A stretch of 64,000 nt of DNA from the NCBI GenBank assembly GCA_963676655.2, contig CAXXKX010000003.1:372001-436000 (forward strand). The letters run 5' to 3'. Below the pieces are notes generated by a model that did no database searches, was not told the origin of the DNA, and saw only the letters and a program-made list of their open reading frames with translations. This document shows, one piece after another, positions 17,564 to 26,402 of this stretch. A program made the position numbers and the translations under genes. Numbering within the stretch: position 1 is the first letter of the stretch; every line of letters starts with the position of its first letter. This DNA comes from G963676655 sp963676655 (GTDB taxonomy: Bacteria; Verrucomicrobiota; Lentisphaeria; Victivallales; Victivallaceae).

Positions 17564-18826
17564 TCAATTCAAATACCTTGCCATAAGCGGCCTTAAACGC
17601 ACTATGGAGTCCCGCCAGGAAGCTTGAATGTTGATCTCGTTGCGCAACCAGCGAATGAACTGAAAGCTTCTCTGGGACGGCCTGTTCCATTCATAAACTA
17701 ATGAATTCATAGCTCTGTTTGCCTGTTTTGCCAGAGCCGTCTGCTCCTGTTTTCTGATCATAATTCTTTGAATCAATTTTTCATCGCGTATCCCTTCATT
17801 GTCTTCAAGAATTTGTTCAAGCAGCAACATCAGGTTATGGGTGATGCAGATAAAATTAGCTTGTTGACACTTCGTTTCGACGCTTTTACCCCAGGCTTTG
17901 TTTTCGTCAAACTTATTTTTTTTAACGTCATATAATTTTTCAATATCCCATCTTCTTTTATAGATAAATGCGATCAATCCCGGAGGCAGGGTCATTTCAT
18001 TGGTCAGGAAAATATATTGCGTACCGTCAACCGGGTCTATATAAATGATTTTTCTCAATAAACCGGAACTGCTGTTGCCGACGAACAAGTCTTTAACCAC
18101 CCCGTTATTGCGAGGGTCACTACGTTCGAATTGCCGCTCCCCGGAAACCATTAATTTCAGATTGGCTTTTGCCGTGGTAATGGTATAAATGCCTTTACCA
18201 CGTTTCCAGCGGTGCCACAGTGCATAATCAATGATTGCCGAATCATAGGCAATCACAACCTTGGTTCCTTTGGCTTCCCCCATTCGCAAGGTCTCAGGAT
18301 GCAGGCGCTTCATTACCGATATATCATGCTCTTTGACTTTATTATTTGCCCGGTCCGGCCTCATCACATCAAGAAACCGCAGACTTTCCGTTCTGAGGTT
18401 TAGAGCGTAAATTCCTGCAGGCGCATGCTTTTTTCCATCTTCAAACAAATCTTCGTGAGACGAGCAGTTGTGATAGTGTCCATCCGCGGCATACAATGCG
18501 AAACCGTTGAGTTCCTCATGTTCTTTGAACGGGTCATTAAGAACTGAATTACATCTTTTGACAAGATGCCAATTTACCTCATTCAACAAGGTTAAACGGC
18601 GCTTGCTCCTTAATGCGCTGAAAAAACAATTGACCGTTATGGCGTGCGAAATAAAATACTGTAGTTTCTGGACCCAGTCGCGACCGCTTTTGACTGAATC
18701 GAGAACTCGTCCGACTCCGGATTGAATGAATTCAAAATCATCAAAGTCTTTACATTTTCGGGTTGAATTTACATCTGCAAGGGCGTTTTTCAAAGGTTCG
18801 AAAAACCGTTCTCGTGTCGTTGTCAT
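17564..18826 (-). CDS. IS4-family DDE transposase
   Basis: About 420 residues from ATG 18826; an in-frame ATG at 18841 would add five residues. The DDE residues are apparent in ALYAADGHYHN (first Asp), VVIAYDSAIIDY (second Asp) and FIYKRRWDIEKLYDVKKNK. The last carries the Y-R-E-K signature of IS4 transposases (Y, R, E and K in order). The frame is intact, so the element may still be active. A promoter, TTGACA (18874-18869) and TATATT (18852-18847) with a 16-base spacer, lies immediately upstream. The -10 box is only five bases from ATG 18841, which is why the ATG at 18826 is preferred. Confidence 0.93.
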   Translation of the reverse strand: MTTTRERFFEPLKNALADVNSTRKCKDFDDFEFIQSGVGRVLDSVKSGRDWVQKLQYFISHAITVNCFFSALRSKRRLTLLNEVNWHLVKRCNSVLNDPFKEHEELNGFALYAADGHYHNCSSHEDLFEDGKKHAPAGIYALNLRTESLRFLDVMRPDRANNKVKEHDISVMKRLHPETLRMGEAKGTKVVIAYDSAIIDYALWHRWKRGKGIYTITTAKANLKLMVSGERQFERSDPRNNGVVKDLFVGNSSSGLLRKIIYIDPVDGTQYIFLTNEMTLPPGLIAFIYKRRWDIEKLYDVKKNKFDENKAWGKSVETKCQQANFICITHNLMLLLEQILEDNEGIRDEKLIQRIMIRKQEQTALAKQANRAMNSLVYEWNRPSQRSFQFIRWLRNEINIQASWRDSIVRLRPLMARYLN

Positions 18827-18846
18827 ATTTAAATTTTCCATCTTGT

Positions 18847-18874
18847 AATATAGCAGGAAAGTAAAAGATGTCAA
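18847..18874 (-). promoter_or_regulatory. Transposase promoter
   Basis: Minus strand TTGACA, 16 bases, TATATT. The expected transcription start falls at about 18840, so translation from 18841 would be nearly leaderless and from 18826 would have a short leader. The 450 bases between this promoter and the right end of the IS contain short inverted repeats (e.g. CAGGGG-N8-CCCCTG near 18984-19003) but no gene. Confidence 0.5.
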
Positions 18875-19416
18875 TGCGTAAATACATTAAAACTAGATAC
18901 TTATGAGATTTTAAATTTTTCATTGGCCATCGATATGAAACCGCTATTGCGCCCATTGCAAGGCATCGCAATGACATTTTTCAGGGGTTTACAAGCCCCT
19001 GTACGAGCAGGAAACTAAGTCTTGTTAAAGGCTTTAAATTCGCGTTTCAGCACCAAGTAATACCTCTTAAATTATGACAAAATGACAACACCGTTCAGAT
19101 AAAAAGAATCAGACGGTTTGACTGTTTAAAAATCACAATACACTTGCTATTAATGTTTTATCCAACCATCGGTATTTAAGGATAGACTATTAAGGTAAGT
19201 CCAGTGATTAATATAACATCCAAAAAACAGATCTATTTACGGCATAATTGCAACTGCGGTTTTTAGGATAATTCAGATTGAAAACCAACCGAAAAGTAAT
19301 GCTCAACTTTATTAAGTGAACAGTATTAAGCGGTTCGTCGCTGGACCACGCCCGCGTACGACGCGGTGCGGTATAACTGCTACGCAGAGTTTTTTATAAA
19401 ATGGACTAACCGATTA

Positions 19417-19855
19417 ACTTAAAGAAACCCCGGCGTTGAAAGTCCCATGAAAAAATTATCCGCCAACGCTCAAAAAACATATTTATCTTCTTATTTGAAC
19501 AATTGCGAAACAAAAAACAGATCGGTTATTTGTTGAAGCATATTGAGCATTGCGCTATTATCGTTTGGAGTTATATTCATAAATAAAGCAGTGTACCAGT
19601 GATAGAAATAGCGATTCAACACAAAAGTAAATTAGCTGGAAAGGAACTAAGAAATGTGAATTGTTTCCGGAAAATCAGATACAACGAATATCCCTGAATG
19701 AATATAATCAGATTGATTATATATAAAATCATATAGAGTACTGAAATAACTTGTTTTCTCTAAGGTGACGGTTTATAATATTCTGCGGGGAGTATTGGGT
19801 TAGTCAACGACAACAACCATTTTAACAATTAGAAATAATACGAAAAGAGATAATA
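19417..19855. other. Non-coding interval between mobile element and pseudopilin gene
   Basis: No credible open frame. The only clear signal is a promoter near its right end (19751-19779). The rest is AT-rich and featureless to my eye. Confidence 0.6.
19751..19779 (+). promoter_or_regulatory. Promoter of the second pseudopilin cluster
   Basis: TTGTTT (19751-19756), 17 bases, TATAAT (19774-19779). The first gene downstream starts at 19856, leaving a ~70-base leader. Confidence 0.5.
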
Positions 19856-20542
19856 ATGAGTGATTGCAAACAAAACATAAAGGAATACAGATCGTTTCAA
19901 TCCGCCACATTCACGCTAATAGAACTGCTTGTTGTGATAGCAATCATCGCGATCCTTGCCAGCATGTTATTACCGGCGCTCAACAAAGCCAGGGATGCCG
20001 CCAAGAAAATCAAATGTGTCAATAACTTCAACCAAATCGGCAAAGCATGCGCCTTTTATTATGACGATTATGATTCCGCAATCGCATACAGAATGGGAAC
20101 AAAGTATTGGTATGTTCTTTTGAAGCTGTACTTGAAAAGCAGAAACACTGTCATTGGATCATTCCACAGTGGAATAATTGACCAGTATGTTTGCCCCGCG
20201 GTAAACGTGAATGAAGCCACCGATTCCACTTTATGGGGAGGTAATTACGGAACATTAGGTCCGAACGGAAGGTTTTTTGTTGAATCAAAAGTCCTGCTCA
20301 TGAGAAATTTGCATGTCAAGCAGCCGTCCCGCCTTTTATATTTCGGGGATTGCTACGGAATACGGCCAGTTTACCGGACAATTACAATTTCGGCAGGCGA
20401 GTTGCGTTTTTCCCACATGCAGTCCGGCACAATGCTCTATTACGACGGACATGTGAACGCCAGGAAACGAGGTACATTCAACACCACCAAAGACACTCCG
20501 TTCTGGAGTCCCGCTGAATCATGCGCACATCTGCCGGATTAA
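19856..20542 (+). CDS. Pseudopilin-like protein (H-X9-DG family)
   Basis: 228 residues; GAAAAGAGATAATA precedes the ATG. The leader is longer than in the other three paralogues (about 18 residues). It ends FQSAT/FTLIELLVVIAII, with Thr before the cleavage site, Glu at +5 and a hydrophobic helix. The C-terminal region contains the full H-X9-DG signature (FSHMQSGTMLYYDGHVN). It opens a cluster with PIG-L, DUF4838, TPR, sialidase-like and GH4 genes. Like the others it would be processed by a prepilin peptidase and assembled at the envelope; its exact machinery is unknown. Confidence 0.88.
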   Translation: MSDCKQNIKEYRSFQSATFTLIELLVVIAIIAILASMLLPALNKARDAAKKIKCVNNFNQIGKACAFYYDDYDSAIAYRMGTKYWYVLLKLYLKSRNTVIGSFHSGIIDQYVCPAVNVNEATDSTLWGGNYGTLGPNGRFFVESKVLLMRNLHVKQPSRLLYFGDCYGIRPVYRTITISAGELRFSHMQSGTMLYYDGHVNARKRGTFNTTKDTPFWSPAESCAHLPD

Positions 20543-20653
20543 CTTATGCGACAGAATAACTTGCATGAATGATTTCCAGGGATTAAATTTAATGCCGGAT
20601 ATGATCAATATACAAAAATTCCAACCGTTACCGGATATGAAAGATTCTTACAA

Positions 20654-21490
20654 ATGACAAAAAAAGCCTTGATGGCAATCGGCGCCCATGCGGATGACAT
20701 AGAATTCAACGTGGCGTCAACCCTGTTCAAGTATATGGAAACCGGCTATGATGTCGTGTACGTTCAGTCAACCAATAATATGTCTGGACAGTGGAGCAGA
20801 ATCAAGCCGGACGGAACCCGGGAAAACCGGACTTTGCCGTGGCATCAACTAATGCCGCAGCGCAAGCTTGAGGCGGCGAAAGCGGCACGGGAATTATTCA
20901 ACACCGAGCCTATCCATTTGGACCATCCGCAGCGGCACTATACGGATGACGACTGCCGGACGGTTGATTTATGCTATGGAAGTCCATGTCCCGACTGTAT
21001 TAAACCGGCAACTCCCACTATAATAACCGCATTCGAACACAAACCGTCGGTTGACCAACTGGCGAAACTCATTATGGAAAAGAACGCCGAAGCGATCCTG
21101 ACCCATGCGCCGATTGACAGTAATCCCGAACATACCTGCACAAATCTACTGGTTTATAAAGCGTTCCTGGAGGCGCGAAAACAGGGATACCTGGGCAGTC
21201 TGCTGTTCTGGCTGGAAATAACCGCCACAGGACGCGGTAAGACTTTCAATCTATGGAATTCCTTTATCAATACCGACGGTTATTTCCAACGCAAGTTTCA
21301 AGCCATCGGCATTCACGCCAGCCAGGTGCCGAAGCCGGAAACCCTGGAATTGGAGGACGAGATTCGCGGACGGCTCTGCGGCTGCGAATCGGCTGAAGTT
21401 TTCAATGTCTGCCAGTTAGGCGAAGATTGCGCCGGCAAATTTATTCAGGAAATAAAAAAGAACCTTTACCATTTCAAATACGGGAAATAA
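20654..21490 (+). CDS. PIG-L (LmbE-like) deacetylase, second copy
   Basis: 278 residues, cytoplasmic by sequence. It starts LMAIGAHADDIEFNVASTL, with the zinc-binding His and Asp, and has ILTHAPIDSNPEHTCTNLL for the distal ligand region. It shares long blocks with the 8592-9404 enzyme (TNNMSG.WSRI, HLDHPQRHYT, IGIHA), so the two are paralogues, but here there is no adjacent acyltransferase gene. It sits next to a DUF4838 gene, as the other copy does at one remove. The likely reaction is N-deacetylation of an acetamido sugar derivative. Confidence 0.87.
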   Translation: MTKKALMAIGAHADDIEFNVASTLFKYMETGYDVVYVQSTNNMSGQWSRIKPDGTRENRTLPWHQLMPQRKLEAAKAARELFNTEPIHLDHPQRHYTDDDCRTVDLCYGSPCPDCIKPATPTIITAFEHKPSVDQLAKLIMEKNAEAILTHAPIDSNPEHTCTNLLVYKAFLEARKQGYLGSLLFWLEITATGRGKTFNLWNSFINTDGYFQRKFQAIGIHASQVPKPETLELEDEIRGRLCGCESAEVFNVCQLGEDCAGKFIQEIKKNLYHFKYGK

Positions 21491-21515
21491 AAACAAGATG
21501 AACCAAGGAATATTA

Positions 21516-24089
21516 ATGAGAAAATATTTTTCAGCTTCATTAATCATGTATGTAATGATGACAACGGCATTTGCAGGCGATATCATTCTCGGCGTGAACG
21601 GCAGAACCAAGCATCAGATCATAGTCCCGGACAAGTATGAAAACCCGGTATCACAACAGTCGGTCGAAACGTCGGCAAAACTGATTCAGGATGCGTTCGC
21701 CGCAAATTCCATAAAACTGGATATCGTCAAAGAATCCGGAAAAAATAAAGCAAAGCACGGCATTTACCTCGGCAAAACAAAGTTTGCCAAAGAACACGGA
21801 GTGGATATTTCCAGACTTAAAAATTGGCAGAACATCCACAAGGCGGTCGGCAAAAATGTGATTATCGCGGGCAACGATATACCCAACCCGGTTACCGATG
21901 ACAGAACCGGTTCCAACCGGAAGAAGATTCCATACCCTTATCTTGTCACGTTGCACAGTACGGCGGAGTTTCTTTACCGCTACGCGGGAGCGCGCTTTCT
22001 CAAGCCGGACCCGGACGGAATTGAATTTATTTCGCTTGCCGCGATCAGTGTTCCGGATGACCTGAATAAGACCAGCGAACCTTTTCTGCTTGAGCAGGAC
22101 TTTATCAGTCGCCTATCCAAGCCCGGAAACCTCTTCCATGTCGCGAACCACTGCATCAGATTCCAAAAAGTATGGTCGAATGGCGGTCATCAGCATAACG
22201 TGGCGGTCCCCAAACAAAAATACGGCAAAAGCCATCCTGAATATTTCGTTCAGACCGGTAACGGGCTGCGCAAAAAAAACACTAATCATCTTTGCTATTC
22301 AAACAAGGAAGTACAGGAATTAATCTATAAGCATATTCTTGCAATGTGCGATAAGGGTTATGACATTGTCGAGGTTGGCCAGCCTGATGGTTTTGTGCCC
22401 TGCGCCTGTAAGAAATGTTTTGAGCTTTATGGTATAAAACCGGTTACCAAGCCGGAAGACGGGGCGATATGGTACGCGGACCCGGCATGGAACGAAAAGT
22501 TGTGGATAATGCACCGGAATATGGCGGTCAGATTGATGAAAGATCGTCCGGGTAAAAAAATGATGATTTCAGCATATTCCGTAACTGCCGATCCGCCGAA
22601 AACGATTAAAGATTTTCCGGCAAACGTCATCATTGAAATGATGCGCTCCACCCCGCAATATTTCAACGCCTGGTCTAAAATAAAAGTTCCGGGCGGTTAC
22701 GCCGCCTACCTTTACACCTGGGGAAATTTTCACCTTACCGGCATGACGCCAAAGAATGAAGTATCTTATTTTGGCCGGGAGAGTGAACGTTTTCGCAAGT
22801 ATGATGTCAGGATTGTTCAGATGAACGGCAGGCCGTTTCAATATGGACTCGAAGGGCCGAATATATATACGTATCTGCGCCTGGGAGTGGACCCTGAAAG
22901 CAAAAACGCCGACGCCCTTTTTAAGGAATATCTGGAAGCGTCTTTCCGGGAATCGGAAATTCCAATGCGGAGATTTTTTACAAAACTCCAGAATGCGCTG
23001 ATGCTCTACCAGTTGAATGTTGATTATATCAAAAAAATGGGCAGGGACCCGATTCGCCTGATGGGCATTATTTACACGCCGCAACTCATGGATTCCATGG
23101 AAGAGGATCTGAACCGGGCCGAAAAGACGGCAACCCGGCAGCAGGTAAAAAACCGCATCGCAACGGTCCGCGGGGAATTTGATTTTCTGAAGCATATTGT
23201 TGATGTCATATACTGTTGGCACAATTACCAGAACCGGAAAGATCAGCAATCCCTGAATCAATTGCTGGATGCCGTTGACGCCAGAAATAAACATCTCGAA
23301 AAATTAATTTCGAAGAAAGGCTCTCCCTACAATCCCAATGGTTACAGGAAAGCGTTTTTCAACCCCAGAAACATCCTGAGCCGCGCGCCGTTTAACTGGA
23401 ATGTGGCGAAAATGCGTAAAGAAGGCGATGCGTCGCTCCAGGACAAAAGTATGCAGGCCGTCTTCTCGGGAAAAGCCCCGACTCTTGATTCCAAGGTCTG
23501 GAAAAAGGCCCGAATTCACAAGATCGGCAAACCGCGCGGTTCCGACCATGCACTTCATTCGGATACTTTTTTCCAGGTTCTCTATGATAAAACCAACATA
23601 TACATTAAAGTCACCGGCACCCAGGATAAATCTTTGACGAAATTCAAATCCCGCGGGCGTGACGCCGAAATATGGCTGGCGGAATCAATTGTAATTAATG
23701 TATCACCCAGCGGCGACAAGAGTCAGTATTACTATTTCACCTATGAACCGGTTGATGACTCATACGCGGATGCCGAACATGGCTTCATCACCGATACCTA
23801 TGACCCGCGTTACGGCTGGAATGACTGGACCTGGAACGGCAAATGGCAATACGTCAATAAGCTCGATCCGCAGAACGGCAAATGGGAATCGATGGCGACT
23901 ATTCCGTTCAAAAGTTTGAAAACGCCTCCGCCTCAAGCCGGGACGACCTGGTATTTCAATATCGGCCGGGTTCACTTTTACCCGGGAACCGGAAATAAAG
24001 TTGCACGCGAACTGTCCGTATGGACCGGCATATTGAATCCGTCCAAAGTACCGGGAGACGCCTCCATGGGTAAATTGATTTTTGATTGA
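21516..24089 (+). CDS. Secreted DUF4838 protein with CBM9-like C-terminus
   Basis: 857 residues from ATG 21516, preferred over ATG 21498 because AAGGAA precedes it and a clean signal peptide results (MRKYFSASLIMYVMMTTAFA/GD). Order: N-terminal alpha/beta domain with YLGKTKFAKEHG, then the DUF4838 core with YRYAGARFLKPDPDG, SHPEYFVQTGNG, CYSNKEVQELI and PDGFVPCACKKC (the C-x-C-x2-C triad). The C-terminal ~215 residues (PTLDSKVWKKARIHKIG; FFQVLYDKTNIYIKVTG; DAEIWLAESIVINVSPSGD) resemble the CBM9/DOMON-like sugar-binding fold. It is probably an extracellular glycan-processing enzyme with its own binding module. The TPR gene starts 44 bp downstream. Confidence 0.85.
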   Translation: MRKYFSASLIMYVMMTTAFAGDIILGVNGRTKHQIIVPDKYENPVSQQSVETSAKLIQDAFAANSIKLDIVKESGKNKAKHGIYLGKTKFAKEHGVDISRLKNWQNIHKAVGKNVIIAGNDIPNPVTDDRTGSNRKKIPYPYLVTLHSTAEFLYRYAGARFLKPDPDGIEFISLAAISVPDDLNKTSEPFLLEQDFISRLSKPGNLFHVANHCIRFQKVWSNGGHQHNVAVPKQKYGKSHPEYFVQTGNGLRKKNTNHLCYSNKEVQELIYKHILAMCDKGYDIVEVGQPDGFVPCACKKCFELYGIKPVTKPEDGAIWYADPAWNEKLWIMHRNMAVRLMKDRPGKKMMISAYSVTADPPKTIKDFPANVIIEMMRSTPQYFNAWSKIKVPGGYAAYLYTWGNFHLTGMTPKNEVSYFGRESERFRKYDVRIVQMNGRPFQYGLEGPNIYTYLRLGVDPESKNADALFKEYLEASFRESEIPMRRFFTKLQNALMLYQLNVDYIKKMGRDPIRLMGIIYTPQLMDSMEEDLNRAEKTATRQQVKNRIATVRGEFDFLKHIVDVIYCWHNYQNRKDQQSLNQLLDAVDARNKHLEKLISKKGSPYNPNGYRKAFFNPRNILSRAPFNWNVAKMRKEGDASLQDKSMQAVFSGKAPTLDSKVWKKARIHKIGKPRGSDHALHSDTFFQVLYDKTNIYIKVTGTQDKSLTKFKSRGRDAEIWLAESIVINVSPSGDKSQYYYFTYEPVDDSYADAEHGFITDTYDPRYGWNDWTWNGKWQYVNKLDPQNGKWESMATIPFKSLKTPPPQAGTTWYFNIGRVHFYPGTGNKVARELSVWTGILNPSKVPGDASMGKLIFD

Positions 24090-24133
24090 TCTTAAAACAG
24101 CTTACAACTTAAAAGGATTATTGTAAAAACATT

Positions 24134-25006
24134 ATGAAACCAACGAAAACATTCCTTTGCGGAATTCTGGCACTGTGTTCCCTGTCAAGCTATGCTTTTG
24201 ATCATAAAGAAGTCAGAAAAGCCCGACAGCTCCAAAAAGACAAGCGTTATGAAGAAGCCATCGCGGTTTATGAAAATCTAAGCAACAATACGAAAGATGT
24301 CTTAGACGACCAGCGATACATGACTTTAGCTATAAAAATTGCCCTTTACTCGCTGAAAGATCGGGGAAAAGCCATAAAACTGGCCGAACGGGTAAAAAAT
24401 CCGGAACGGCGCGCCTATGTTTTAATGTCATTGTACAAGCCTGAAACGCTGATTGAAAAATATAAAGAGACGAATTTCACGGCCTGGCCCGAAGATATTC
24501 GGGTTGCCGCCTGTAAAAACCGGGGCGAGGCTTATTTCAGGATGAAAAAGTATCAGGAGGCGCTGGTCGATCTGGAACAGGCATTGGCCCAGCAGGGCGG
24601 CTCGTACCGGGATAGGGGCGAAGCCGCCAAGATCGCCGGCGACATCTATCTAAACAATATGAAAAATGAAGCGAAAGCCGAAGCAATGTATCGCAAAGCG
24701 CTGGCCGCAACCAAGGGCAATTATTCCTGGCGCAACGACGCCCTGTTGCGACTTTCGGATATTTTGCTTCGCAACAAGAAAAACAAAGATGCCCTCGCTA
24801 TTTATCAGAACAGCAAGCTTGAAAAAATTACAATTCCTTTCTGGAAAATTACTATTGCCCGCGGTTATGCTAAAGCACTGGCTGCCAACGGAAAGAATCT
24901 CGAGGCCTTGAAGCAACTGAATCTGGCATTGCAGACAGAAACCAAGCCCGATAGAAAAAAAATAATACAGAAGGAAATAGACAAGCTCTCAGAAGATATG
25001 CTCTGA
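24134..25006 (+). CDS. Exported TPR-repeat protein, second copy
   Basis: 290 residues with a signal peptide ending near SSYA/FD. TPR units are evident: LQKDKRYEEAIAVYENLSN, RMKKYQEALVDLEQAL, NMKNEAKAEAMYRKALAA and LLRNKKNKDALAIYQNSKL. It is a paralogue of the 4901-5818 protein (shared WPEDI followed by a KYQEA repeat). It lies directly after the DUF4838 gene, whereas the first copy lies directly before one; conserved adjacency despite reversed order supports a shared role. Likely an envelope scaffold. Confidence 0.8.
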   Translation: MKPTKTFLCGILALCSLSSYAFDHKEVRKARQLQKDKRYEEAIAVYENLSNNTKDVLDDQRYMTLAIKIALYSLKDRGKAIKLAERVKNPERRAYVLMSLYKPETLIEKYKETNFTAWPEDIRVAACKNRGEAYFRMKKYQEALVDLEQALAQQGGSYRDRGEAAKIAGDIYLNNMKNEAKAEAMYRKALAATKGNYSWRNDALLRLSDILLRNKKNKDALAIYQNSKLEKITIPFWKITIARGYAKALAANGKNLEALKQLNLALQTETKPDRKKIIQKEIDKLSEDML

Positions 25007-25109
25007 TAACCCAGGCTTAATTTTTTTCGATGAACGCAACCAGGGTTAAATTTTTCAGCCTTAACAACGCCAGGGGAAAGTCCCACGCCTTCAGCAATGG
25101 AGTTAATAC

Positions 25110-26234
25110 ATGACCATAAAATTTATTCATAATCAATTGATTGTAAAAGCCGACAAGCTGATTCCAAGAGCCGGAGAAGGCTCCGCTGTTTTGTTGAAGA
25201 ATGACTCAATTATGCTCGTTTATTGTCAATTTGCCGGGAAGGAAGACCATAACAGAGCCTCAATTGTTTCAAGAATTTCAACCGATGGAGGAATTTCATG
25301 GTCCCTCGCAAGAGAAATAATTAAAAAAAATCCTGAATCATTGAATGTAATGTCTCCGGGGTTGTTGAGACTTGACAACGGTCGGCTTGCGCTGGTTTAC
25401 ATAGAGAAATTTTCATTGACGGACTGCACTCCATGTATATGTTTCAGCGACGACGAAGGAGAAAGCTGGTCAGAACCATCTCTCATAACTAAGCGGGGAC
25501 GCTATAATGTGGTTGTTAATGATCGTCTTATACAAACTTCAGGCGGACGCTTGCTGATTCCCGCAGCGGTACATTCCTATAATGAAGCTGATGGTTCATG
25601 GAATAATACCAATTTATGTATCGTTTACTATTCCGATGATTGCGGGCTTTCATGGAACCAAAGCAATTATCTTGACGGTATAAAACCATCTGACGCGGCA
25701 ATCCCCCATAATTTGACAGAAGATAAACGGGCAATCTGGGAAACTATTTTACAGGAGGGAATTTGTACGCAGGAACCCGGGTTGGTGGAATTATCTGACG
25801 GAAAAATAATGTTGTGGACAAGAACTGCAGGCGGATATATGTATAGAAGTATATCGCAGGACAATGGCGAAACATGGTCCGCGTTCAAACCGGTCACGTC
25901 AATAATATCTCCTCTGGCGCCGCAGTCAATAAAACGCCTCCCGGGAAGTTCCAGATTGATATGTTTTTACAATGATCGCCGCGGCGAAAGCTTTCTAATT
26001 GATAACTGGAGCTGGCGCACCCCGCTTACGGTCGCAACCAGCGACGATGACGGGAAAACCTGGAGTGCGCTTGGCAATATTGAAAGCACTGATCATAATT
26101 ATTGTTACACAAGTATCCTGTTTTTCGCCGGCAAGCTACTCCTTACCTACTATTATTCAGAAAATTATATTGAAAATAATCTGGAAAAACGCAGAAATCT
26201 GGCATCGTTGAAACTACAAATAATTAAATTCTGA
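25110..26234 (+). CDS. Sialidase-like BNR-repeat protein
   Basis: 374 residues, no signal peptide. Five Asp-box (BNR) motifs of the S-x-D-x-G-x-T/S-W type are present: STDGGISW, SDDEGESW, SDDCGLSW, SQDNGETW and SDDDGKTW, as expected for a six-bladed sialidase-type propeller. QEPGLVELSDGKIMLWTRTAGG fits the region that carries the Glu and Arg of GH33-like sites. It may be a cytoplasmic exo-glycosidase acting on imported fragments. True sialidase activity is not established, as many BNR proteins act on other sugars. Adjacent genes are TPR upstream and GH4 downstream. Confidence 0.8.
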   Translation: MTIKFIHNQLIVKADKLIPRAGEGSAVLLKNDSIMLVYCQFAGKEDHNRASIVSRISTDGGISWSLAREIIKKNPESLNVMSPGLLRLDNGRLALVYIEKFSLTDCTPCICFSDDEGESWSEPSLITKRGRYNVVVNDRLIQTSGGRLLIPAAVHSYNEADGSWNNTNLCIVYYSDDCGLSWNQSNYLDGIKPSDAAIPHNLTEDKRAIWETILQEGICTQEPGLVELSDGKIMLWTRTAGGYMYRSISQDNGETWSAFKPVTSIISPLAPQSIKRLPGSSRLICFYNDRRGESFLIDNWSWRTPLTVATSDDDGKTWSALGNIESTDHNYCYTSILFFAGKLLLTYYYSENYIENNLEKRRNLASLKLQIIKF

Positions 26235-26402
26235 ATAACACATTCCCTGCGGGAAATATCAAAGAGTTGAAAGCGTGGTTGCACTACACTGCATGATATA
26301 GCAATTTTAACCCGGACGCGGGAAATAAAAGTTTTTTTAATGGAAAATTCAAATTTTATAAAATACCTGCAATAAAAACAATAATCTTGAAAGGAAAAAT
26401 GA

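Larger units (their letters stand above)
16998..19328 (-). mobile_element. Complete IS4-type insertion sequence with 11-bp target duplication
   Basis: The 2331-bp element has terminal inverted repeats. Left is TAATACCGTTCACTTAACAAA (16998 onward); right, read from 19328 on the minus strand, is TAATACTGTTCACTTAATAAA (19 of 21). The flanks AGCGGTTCGTC at 16987-16997 and 19329-19339 are identical, an 11-bp target duplication as expected for IS4-group elements (10-13 bp). It encodes a DDE transposase and a small downstream ORF, and carries a block of 53-bp tandem repeats near the left end. The perfect duplication suggests a recent insertion, into the hairpin loop of the enclosing MITE-like element. 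Confidence 0.9.
16843..19416. mobile_element. Palindromic TIR-bounded element (MITE-like), split by an IS
   Basis: The left end (16843) reads TAATCGGCCAGTCCAAT and the right end, read inward on the minus strand from 19416, reads TAATCGGTTAGTCCATT: 14 of 17 match. The flanks GCTTAAAGAG (16833-16842) and ACTTAAAGAA (19417-19426) look like a slightly decayed 10-bp target duplication. Without the inserted IS the element is about 232 bp and rich in hairpins, including ATGTCTTTGATTT/AAATCAAAGACAT on the left arm and CCAGCG-GTTCGT-CGCTGG at the IS insertion point. No coding capacity is seen. It may be a non-autonomous relative of an IS4-like element, since both ends begin TAAT. Confidence 0.65.

Noticed and set aside
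25110..26234. Firm call as a true sialidase for sialic acid use
   Set aside because: BNR/Asp-box repeats only show the propeller fold; no sialic acid catabolism genes (nanA, nanE, nanK type) are in the window.
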